A program made the position numbers and the translations under genes. Shown in pieces: positions 57,917 to 64,000 of a stretch of DNA of 64,000 nt; position 1 is the stretch's first letter; each line of letters opens with the position of its first letter. Source of the DNA: Bacteroidota bacterium (GTDB taxonomy: Bacteria; Bacteroidota; Bacteroidia; Chitinophagales; Chitinophagaceae); assembly GCA_023423405.1 (NCBI GenBank), contig JAFAFR010000008.1, forward strand, positions 62,001 to 126,000. Direction: 5' to 3'. The notes under the pieces are model-generated. The model was not told where the DNA came from, did no database searches, and saw only the letters and a list, made by a program, of their open reading frames with translations.

Positions 57917-59331
57917 TGGGCCTGTTTTTGAATTTTTCCGGGCTGCTGGCTCGTTTCCATCCCCTGCTGGTGCACCTGCCCATCGGGATATTGCTGGTAG
58001 CGGCGGGTTTTAGCCTGGTGGCGCGGCGGCCCGACTGTGCAGGCCTGCGACCGGCCATCCCCGTACTGTATTTCTGGGGCATGCTTGGTGCGGCTGCTTC
58101 CTGTTTCAGCGGCTGGCTGCTGGCGGATGGGGGCGAATACGAGGCAGCCCTGCTGGATAGGCATCGCTGGATGGGCATTGGCACGGCGGCGGCGGCCGCG
58201 GGACTCTATTTCGCCGAGCGGGGAAGCTTTGGTTACCTGCCGCTTCGCTTAAGGCAGTTGGGCGCCCTGGCTGCATTGGTATTGTTGAGCATTACCGGCC
58301 ATTTCGGCGGTTCGCTTACCCATGGCAGTGACTACCTGCAGGAAGGCTGGATAGCTGCGGCAGCGCCGAAGGGCCCCGTGATCAACAGTCTGCCCAATCC
58401 TGATACGGTGCTGCTGTACGCCGGGGTGGTGCAGCCCATTTTGGAAGCAAGGTGTTACGGCTGTCATGGCGCCAATAAGCAGAAGGGCAAGCTGCGGCTG
58501 GATGCGCTTTCTTATATGCTGAAAGGTGGTGAAGAGGGCAAGGCGCTGGTGCCGGGACAAGCCGGGGAAAGCGGGTTGCTGCAGCGTATTGAATTGCCGC
58601 TTACGTCAAAAGATCATATGCCGCCCAAAGAGAAGGCCCAACTGAGCCAGGCGGAGATCGCCCTGCTGCACTGGTGGGTGGAAAGCGGCGCTTCGGAGAA
58701 AAAGCGGATCGGGGAGCTGGAGCAACCGGCTTCCGTCAAAAAACTGCTGGCGGCCCTGGCGGAAGGAAGGGTTGATGCGGCAGGCACTGCGGAAATATTG
58801 CCACCCAATCCGCCGGGAGGGGCCGATCCGGCGGCGCTGAAGGCCCTGGAGCAGGCAGGTGTAACCGTGGTGCCGGTGAGCCGCGAACACCACTGGCTGT
58901 CGGTGAACTTTATCGGGGCTTTTCAGAAAGACTCGTCCACCCTGCAATTGCTGCGACCGGTGAAAGACCTGGTGATCTGGCTACAGCTCGACGACCGGGT
59001 GCTCAACGCCGCAGCCATGGACCTTGTGGCCTCCTGCAGCAACCTGCAAAAGCTGCGGTTGAATCACTGCGGTATAACGGACGGCATGCTGACACCGTTG
59101 TTGCGTTTAAAGGAATTGCGCAGCCTCAGCCTGGTGGGTAACCCGGTTGCTGCCCCGGCGGTGGCTGCGCTGAAAGCCCTGCCCAGGCTGGAATCGTTGT
59201 ATCTCTACCAGACAGGCGTAAGCGCTGCGGACTGGCCTGCGCTGCAAAGAGCGCTTCCGGCCGTGCAGCTCGACAGCGGCGGTTACCGGCTTCCTATGCT
59301 GGAAGGGGATACAGGGCGGGTCCGGTACTGA
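57916..59331 (+). CDS. DUF2231 membrane domain - cytochrome c - leucine-rich-repeat protein
   Basis: 471 aa. Residues about 1-125: four membrane helices of DUF2231 (FHPLLVHLPIGILLVAAGF, with histidines FHPLLVH). About 170-260: a PSCyt1-type cytochrome domain with heme motif CYGCHG, followed by MPPKEKAQLSQAEIALL. About 330-455: leucine-rich-repeat-like units (LQKLRLNHCGITDGMLTPL, LRSLSLVGNPVAAPAVAAL, LESLYLYQTGVSAADW). A membrane electron-transfer protein is likely. It is translationally coupled to the isomerase gene and ends the operon. Confidence 0.85.
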   Translation: MGLFLNFSGLLARFHPLLVHLPIGILLVAAGFSLVARRPDCAGLRPAIPVLYFWGMLGAAASCFSGWLLADGGEYEAALLDRHRWMGIGTAAAAAGLYFAERGSFGYLPLRLRQLGALAALVLLSITGHFGGSLTHGSDYLQEGWIAAAAPKGPVINSLPNPDTVLLYAGVVQPILEARCYGCHGANKQKGKLRLDALSYMLKGGEEGKALVPGQAGESGLLQRIELPLTSKDHMPPKEKAQLSQAEIALLHWWVESGASEKKRIGELEQPASVKKLLAALAEGRVDAAGTAEILPPNPPGGADPAALKALEQAGVTVVPVSREHHWLSVNFIGAFQKDSSTLQLLRPVKDLVIWLQLDDRVLNAAAMDLVASCSNLQKLRLNHCGITDGMLTPLLRLKELRSLSLVGNPVAAPAVAALKALPRLESLYLYQTGVSAADWPALQRALPAVQLDSGGYRLPMLEGDTGRVRY

Positions 59332-59408
59332 TGCATACTGTTGCCGGGCTTCCTGTTGCGGCCGGCGTTCCTGCCGGGCGTTGCGTTGTCGCGGGACATT
59401 GCCGTTGT

Positions 59409-60575
59409 TCACACTTTTACATACCATTTTTTGCGGTCCATGTACCAGGCGAGGGCCCACATGCCAGCGATGAAGCAGAGGGCGTAGAGCAGCGATCCGT
59501 TCTCTGGTTTAGCGAATAGGGGTGCGCAGATCTTTTCATAAAACCAGCCAAGGGGGGAGATGAACTTCGGTTCTCCGTTGGCGTTAGTTCCATTAGCGAT
59601 GCGCACCAGGGCCAGGCTTTTCGGGATAAGTGCGCTCATCACGAAAATGAAAAGCGGATTTTTTCCAAACACATTGAAAAAGCGACTCCAGGCGCCCTTT
59701 CTGCCCTGGAATTCGATCAACTGAATGAAAGTGGCGAGGAAAAGGGTGGCCAGACCGGTGGTATAGAGCACGTAGGAGCTGGTCCAGATTTTTTTATTGA
59801 TGGGAAATTCGAGTCCCCATGCCATGCCGGTTACCCACAGCACGATACCGGCCACAAAAAGATTGGCCACCATGGCATCGGACTTGCCCTTGGTGCGGAT
59901 ATAGTTGCCGATGAGGAAGCCGAAGAGTACCTGGGCGATGGCGGGAATGGTGCTGGCCAGTCCCTCGGGGTCGAAGGCCACGCCTTCACCGTGGTAGAGG
60001 TGTTTATCGCCGAGCAGGTTGCGGTCGAGTTGGGTGCCCCAGAAGCCTTCGAGGCTGTAGGGGTCGAGGGAGCCGTCGGCTGCGGGGTGGCCGCTGAAGG
60101 CGGTGAGGGCCCAGTAGCCCAGCAGGAGGGCGGCGGCGGTGACAAAGCTGCCGCGGAGCCCGGTGATAAGGGCGATGGCGGCGGCAAAAGCGTAGGCCAG
60201 GCCGATGCGCTGGAGCACGCCGAAGATGCGCAGGGTTTCAAAGGGTTTGGCGACGAGGGCGCTGCCGTCCCACTTAATGAAGGGGAACCAGTTGAGCAGC
60301 AGGCCGATGAGGAAGATGAGTGCGCCTCTTTTGAGGATTTTCCCCAGGGCTTGCGGCCGCGGACCGGCTTCGAGGCGGGGCATTACGAAGGCCAGGGCGT
60401 TTCCCACGGCGAAGAGGAAAAAGGGAAAAACGAGGTCGGTGGGCGTACAGCCGTGCCAGGGTGCGTGTTTGAGCGGGCCGTAGATATGGGACCAGGAGCC
60501 GGGGTTGTTCACCAGGATCATGAGGCAGACCGTTGCGCCGCGGAAAACGTCGAGGGAGTAATAGCGTTGGTGCAA
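59409..60575 (-). CDS. HGSNAT/DUF5009-like membrane acyltransferase
   Basis: 388 aa with about ten membrane segments. The N-terminus YYSLDVFRGATVCLMILVNNPG and the following HAPWHGCTPTDLVFPFFLFAVG are the signature of the heparan-alpha-glucosaminide N-acetyltransferase family, whose His in the HAxWHG block is the acetyl-transfer residue in the human enzyme. Bacterial members are thought to N-acetylate amino sugars at the membrane. Start is TTG 60575, as no ATG fits. It is convergent with the preceding operon and divergent from the broken polysaccharide genes. Confidence 0.87.
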   Translation of the reverse strand: MHQRYYSLDVFRGATVCLMILVNNPGSWSHIYGPLKHAPWHGCTPTDLVFPFFLFAVGNALAFVMPRLEAGPRPQALGKILKRGALIFLIGLLLNWFPFIKWDGSALVAKPFETLRIFGVLQRIGLAYAFAAAIALITGLRGSFVTAAALLLGYWALTAFSGHPAADGSLDPYSLEGFWGTQLDRNLLGDKHLYHGEGVAFDPEGLASTIPAIAQVLFGFLIGNYIRTKGKSDAMVANLFVAGIVLWVTGMAWGLEFPINKKIWTSSYVLYTTGLATLFLATFIQLIEFQGRKGAWSRFFNVFGKNPLFIFVMSALIPKSLALVRIANGTNANGEPKFISPLGWFYEKICAPLFAKPENGSLLYALCFIAGMWALAWYMDRKKWYVKV

Positions 60576-60645
60576 GTGTGAAAGATTGAGAAAGTTAAAA
60601 TAGGCAGAAAAAGGAAGATGGAAAGAAAAATCCGAATTTGGGGTT

Positions 60646-61035
60646 ATGGAGAAAAATCAGGCAAAAGGCAGCTCCGGCGCAGACTATTATGTTCATCCTA
60701 CATCTGTTGTTGATGAGAATGTGGTGATTGGCAGCGGCGTACGGGTTTGGCATTTTTGTCATATAATGTCCGGCGCTGTTATTGGAGCCGGTTGCCAGTT
60801 GGGGCAGAACGTGTTTATAGGAAGGGGCGTTTCAGTCGGCGCGGGATCTAAGATCCAAAATAATGTATCCGTTTATGAAGGGGTTACGCTGGAGGAGCGG
60901 GTGTTTGTGGGGCCTTCGGTGGTGTTCACCAATGTGATCAATCCCCGCGCTTTCATAGAGCGAAAGGAGGAATTCCGGCCCACCCTGGTGGCTGAGGGGG
61001 CCAGTATTGGCGCCAGAGGAATTATATGCGAGTAA
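60646..61035 (+). pseudogene. Truncated left-handed beta-helix acetyltransferase (WbbJ type)
   Basis: 129 residues remain against roughly 190 for the family. Hexapeptide repeats are good (VIGSGVRVWHFCHIMSGAVIGAG, QLGQNVFIGRGVSVGAG, RVFVGPSVVFTNVINPRA). The sequence goes wrong at SIGARGIICE and stops, where homologues read SIGANATIVCG and continue for several coils. The break near 61015 coincides with a drop in GC content. Intact relatives N- or O-acetylate sugars for surface polysaccharide. A short functional form cannot be excluded but would lack part of the active site. Confidence 0.75.
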
Positions 61036-61079
61036 ATTAACAGGGTATCGTGATCCAACCTGTCGGGATTCAAGATTTA

Positions 61080-61868
61080 GCCCTTACTGCGCTATTGCTA
61101 TAGATCCATTTATGTATGAACTTCCTTCGGATGGAGGATACCCTGCATTAAAGACCGATTACCGGAGGTCCAATTCAAGGGGAGGCTCCACGAGAATCAG
61201 GGTCGAGGATGCACCTTCGAAGGGTTTGCCGTAGGGGCCATTACCTCACCCAACCGTTATGCGCAAAATGCTTAACTGATCACGTTCGAAAATATCTGGA
61301 TTGGGAATTGCAAAATTGGAATTGCAGAAACCCAGCCGCAAGAAAAGATGAACCGGATCATGGATGTGGGGCATGGAGTGTGAAGTATACGTTATTTTCC
61401 GTTATATGTAAGCAATGTATTTGCTGAATCATTGAGGAGGATTGGCGAATGGGAGACATTACTTTCCGACCGACTGGACAATTCGATCATCAATTTCAGG
61501 TACGCAGACCAAACCAGTGGCTTTCCGGATTATGCGCTTTCGCGCTCAGGTCTGACAATTAGCAATTGTACATTAAGGTATTATGGGCGAAGACTTCCAA
61601 TTGTGTTTACTGATTCGGTGAGGTTGGAGAACGCCAACTTTGATAGAAACTATCCCATTTTTGTAAAAAGGAGCAAAACTGGGGGAAGTGGTCGTTTTTT
61701 ATAAAATGGACGATGCTTTCGTCGGTTATAGCACGGTAGATTCTATAAATGGATGATCAATTATTGTAGGCAATCTGAGTGCTTCAATAAAATCGGGGAA
61801 ATCATATAAAAGCAGGTATTTACGAAGTAGAAAATCCTAAAATGTCTGGTAAACAATTGGATTGAAAC
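61080..61868 (+). pseudogene. Remnant of a right-handed beta-helix protein
   Basis: Pieces in shifting frames read like consecutive parallel-beta-helix coils: GCTFEGFAVGAITSPNRYA then a stop, LITFENIWIGNCKIGIAETQ then a stop, SGLTISNCTLRYYG and PIVFTDSVRLENANF. At least two stops and several frame changes interrupt it; a last segment runs to about GIYEVENPKMSGKQLD. Such proteins are often glycan lyases, hydrolases or tailspike-like. There is no intact gene in this stretch. Confidence 0.5.
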
Positions 61869-61874
61869 AATGAC

Positions 61875-61882
61875 TATATTTG
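61875..61882 (+). promoter_or_regulatory. Surviving -7 box of the former polysaccharide operon
   Basis: TATATTTG fits TAnnTTTG. It lies about 370 bp before the antiterminator remnant, a long leader of the kind used by UpxY-type antiterminators. The 370 bp between hold no gene I can support. Confidence 0.4.
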
Positions 61883-62255
61883 CAGTTTTAAAAGCGCCCT
61901 TTAAATTATAATCGATTGATTATTAATTATTGACGGAGTAAAATCAGGCGATTGTGCATGTCGATACGCTTTTCGTTTAATAAAATGGATAAAGGCAATT
62001 GGAGCTGCGAAAGCTAAAATGCCTTTGTTTCTTTTCAGGGTGGAAACAGCACGCCAATCCATTCAATGAACGGTTGATTCTTAAGCGTAATAATCGGTGA
62101 CGTATAGGTTAGATTATTGATAACCAATATAGATATAGGGTGCTTTGGTATGATTTGCGCAGACCGGCTGCCGTTGTAATCAGGTATGGGACTGAGGAGG
62201 CGAAGCTGTACGTGCAACTGATTGAAATTCAATGAAATATTTTGAATCGATAAAA

Positions 62256-62402
62256 ATGTGGCAGGTATTATACACCAAGCCCAGGTAGGAAAAAGGTGTA
62301 TAAACAACTTATCGATAAAAGTATTGAAAGCTACTGTCCTCTTAGTAAGGTAAGGAAAAGTGGACTGACAGGTATAAAGTCGTGGAAGAAAATGGACACC
62401 AG
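62256..62402 (+). pseudogene. NusG/UpxY-like antiterminator remnant
   Basis: Starts MWQVLYTKPR, the typical N-terminus of NusG-like antiterminators of Bacteroidota polysaccharide operons. Then TAG (62286-62288) replaces the conserved Trp. After a one-base shift comes VYKQLIDKSIESYCPLSKVR, and after another shift WTDRYKVVEE. The KOW end is gone; the frame runs directly into Wzc sequence, so the rest of this gene and most of wzc were lost by deletion. Confidence 0.8.
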
Positions 62403-62783
62403 GAAGCCGAAAATTTAAAAGGATTAGGAATGAATGATCGTAAGGGTTTAACCAATTACATTGTCAGCGACCTAGGAGTGGAGTCCATTACCTAGCTTTT
62501 ACGTTGTGTGAACATGTTAACTCTTCCGTATTTATCATAAGGCGCAATTATACATTCAAGAAGCAACTATTTGATCTTAGATGAGATGTATAAGGCTGGA
62601 AGATTGCCCAGATGGGTATAGTCATTAACGACATCATCACCAAAGGGAATTATGGCAGCTATTTACGGGTATGGATATGGGTATGGATACGGTTACGGTA
62701 AAATGAGAGGGGAATTAACCTGTTTTAAGGAGACGAATAATAAGGAAAGTTGTTTTGAAGGGTTTTTTTCAAAAAAAAGTTAA
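62403..62783 (+). pseudogene. Wzc-type tyrosine autokinase remnant (C-terminal end)
   Basis: Fragments of the C-terminus of a polysaccharide co-polymerase/BY-kinase in changing frames: KGLTNYIVSDLGVESIT then TAG (62493), NYTFKKQLFDL, LDEMYKAGRLP, MGIVINDIITKGNYGSY, and YGYGYGYGYGYGK from 62664. One extra T at 62663 breaks the join to the Tyr tail, which in intact proteins is the autophosphorylated cluster. The Walker motifs and membrane part are missing. It ends at TAA 62781, just before the ABC permease gene. Confidence 0.82.
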
Positions 62784-62815
62784 TTAAATTGATAAAATCA
62801 GGCGTGGCAGAACAC

Positions 62816-63691
62816 ATGGGAGGGAAGTATGAAAATAAAGGGTCAGAGCGATCGGAGTGGTCGACGATAATTGAACCCCACAAAAATTTATTTGATGTCA
62901 ACCTAAAGGAAATTTGGAGATATAAGGATCTCCTGATGCTATTGGTGCGTCGAGATTTCATTGCTTTTTATAAACAGACGATACTTGGTCCGATATGGTT
63001 TTTTGTCCAACCTATGCTAACGACGCTCATGTATTTGCTTGTGTTCGGACGTATTGCAAAACTACCCACGGATGGAATTCCGCCTGTGCTTTTTTACATG
63101 GCTGGAGTAACCTGCTGGAGTTATGTATCTGAGTCATTGACTAAAACCTCCGATACATTTATTGCGAATGCCAACATTTTCGGGAAGGTCTATTTCCCTA
63201 GAGTCATCATTCCGGTGTCCATCGTCATTTCCAATCTAATAAGATTCGGCATTCAGTTTTCCTTATTTGCAGGTATATGGACTTTTTATTTTTTTAAGCC
63301 AGATAGTCAGCTTCATCTGTCCGCATACGTGTTGTTAGTGCCAGTGTTGGTTCTGATGATGGCATTATTAAGTCTTGGATTCGGAATAATTTTCTCTTCG
63401 CTGACAACAAAGTACAGGGATCTTAGGTTTTTGCTGACCTTCGGAATTCAATTACTAATGTATGCCACTCCTGTGGTGTACCCGTTGTCCATGGCGCCGG
63501 CGAAGCTTCGGTGGCTGATTGTTGGAAATCCATTTACAGCGATAATTGAAACGTTCCGCTTTGCTTTTACGGGGGCGGGTACATTCAGTTGGATGCATTT
63601 AGGGTACAGCGCTATTTTTACGATAGCGATATTGTTGACTGGCGTGCTCATTTTCAATAAGGTGGAACGCAGTTTTATGGATACCGTTTAA
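62816..63691 (+). CDS. wzm: Polysaccharide ABC exporter, permease subunit (Wzm/TagG type)
   Basis: 291 aa inner-membrane protein of ABC-2 type. After a soluble leader come the amphipathic LFDVNLKEIWRYKDLLMLLVRRDF, YKQTILGPIWFFVQPML and six membrane segments, with the family block PRVIIPVSIVISNLIRF and TKYRDLRFLL. It exports undecaprenyl-linked polysaccharide or O-antigen together with Wzt. In-frame TTG 62789 and GTG 62804 are alternative starts. It lies right after the decayed wzc remnant, in an AT-richer region. Confidence 0.9.
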   Translation: MGGKYENKGSERSEWSTIIEPHKNLFDVNLKEIWRYKDLLMLLVRRDFIAFYKQTILGPIWFFVQPMLTTLMYLLVFGRIAKLPTDGIPPVLFYMAGVTCWSYVSESLTKTSDTFIANANIFGKVYFPRVIIPVSIVISNLIRFGIQFSLFAGIWTFYFFKPDSQLHLSAYVLLVPVLVLMMALLSLGFGIIFSSLTTKYRDLRFLLTFGIQLLMYATPVVYPLSMAPAKLRWLIVGNPFTAIIETFRFAFTGAGTFSWMHLGYSAIFTIAILLTGVLIFNKVERSFMDTV

Positions 63692-63704
63692 TGAAGAAAA
63701 TAAG

Positions 63705-64000
63705 ATGTCGAATATAGCAATACAGGTGGAAGACCTTTCGAAGATGTATCGTCTGGGAGAGATAGGAACGGGCACGATTTCCCATGACCTAAACAGGTGG
63801 TGGGCAAAGGTGCGCGGAAAGGAAGATCCGTTTTTGAAACTTGGGGAAGAAAACAAGAGGGATTTAAAAGGAGGCGACTACGTTTGGGCGCTTCGTGATG
63901 TCAATTTCACGGTTCAACAGGGAGAAGTTTTGGGTATTATTGGCCGAAATGGTGCGGGGAAGTCCACCTTGTTGAAACTATTGTCTCGGGTAACGGCACC
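63705..64000 (+). CDS. wzt: Polysaccharide ABC exporter, ATPase subunit (Wzt/TagH type), 3'-truncated by the window
   Basis: 98 residues are visible, from ATG 63705, 13 bp after the permease stop, to the window end. It opens with IAIQVEDLSKMYRLGEIG, has the long insert typical of Wzt before the domain core (WALRDVNFTVQQGEVLGIIG) and the Walker A motif GRNGAGKST. Signature, Walker B and any C-terminal carbohydrate-binding domain lie outside the window. Confidence 0.92.
   Translation, partial: MSNIAIQVEDLSKMYRLGEIGTGTISHDLNRWWAKVRGKEDPFLKLGEENKRDLKGGDYVWALRDVNFTVQQGEVLGIIGRNGAGKSTLLKLLSRVTA

Noticed and set aside
61432..61704. 90-codon plus-strand frame taken as a small gene
   Set aside because: It is one frame of the broken beta-helix remnant, with no start context and with the coil pattern continuing in neighbouring frames.
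62035..62307. 90-codon minus-strand frame
   Set aside because: It lies opposite the leader and start of the antiterminator remnant, whose plus-strand reading (VLYTKPR) is recognisable.
61030..62790. Possible insertion sequence as cause of the gene decay
   Set aside because: No transposase fragment, terminal inverted repeats or target duplications were seen; deletions and frameshifts explain the stretch.

Overview
The window reads as chromosomal DNA of a free-living Bacteroidota, most likely family Chitinophagaceae. The grounds are: promoters of the Bacteroidota -7 type (TAnnTTTG) with little use of Shine-Dalgarno sites; a type IX secretion C-terminal sorting domain; a large flavodoxin-type IspG; fused isobutyryl-CoA mutase (IcmF); BatA/B and BatC; YGYG-tailed Wzc remnants; and many lipoproteins and TonB/beta-barrel proteins. 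Most of the window looks GC-rich and tightly packed. From about 61.0 kb to the end it turns visibly AT-richer. No tRNA, rRNA, CRISPR array or insertion sequence was seen.

Layout. 0-10.3 kb: acetyl-CoA synthetase (cut by the window edge), a PlsC-like acyltransferase, a T9SS cargo protein, then an envelope block on the minus strand (L,D-transpeptidase, LysM/BON protein, BON lipoprotein, DUF4332 protein, outer-membrane barrel, anti-sigma-like protein, ECF sigma factor). 10.4-25.5 kb: core metabolism and housekeeping (kbl, ridA, a 3-hydroxyacyl-CoA dehydrogenase C-domain protein coupled to tsaB, an ArsR plus persulfide dioxygenase-rhodanese sulfur unit, a response regulator, an LpxL-like acyltransferase, nadB, yhhN, a mutarotase, a class D beta-lactamase, batB-batC, ispG). 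25.5-35 kb: a TonB-dependent receptor with two vanadium-haloperoxidase/PAP2 lipoproteins around an outer-membrane barrel, then membrane proteins. 35-45 kb: icmF, DUF3667, a second mutarotase, an exported SAM hydrolase, an RhlE-like helicase, an amidase and a phosphoesterase.

The most unusual part is 45.1-50.4 kb. Two tandem paralogous proteins that resemble 2H phosphoesterases but lack the catalytic histidines precede a PA0069-type radical SAM enzyme. Next comes a sugar-kinase (AmgK-like) domain fused to the C-terminal domain of RapZ, followed by a MurU-like nucleotidyltransferase. The first promoter of this block shares a three-half-site operator (TACTAA/TTAGYA arms about one helical turn apart) with the promoter of an unrecognised 176-aa gene at its far end. 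I read this as two linked ideas: an amino-sugar recycling module with a built-in sensor, and a small regulon defined by the operator.

50.4-59.3 kb is a run of exported glycan/redox genes (GH-D-like glycosidase, PSCyt1-DUF1549-DUF1553 cytochrome protein, Tat DUF1501 protein, sugar isomerase-like protein, DUF2231-cytochrome-LRR protein). 60.6-62.8 kb is a graveyard of surface-polysaccharide genes (acetyltransferase, beta-helix protein, NusG/UpxY-like antiterminator, Wzc kinase), each broken by deletions, frameshifts or stops. Intact Wzm and Wzt ABC exporter genes follow, the latter cut by the window end.
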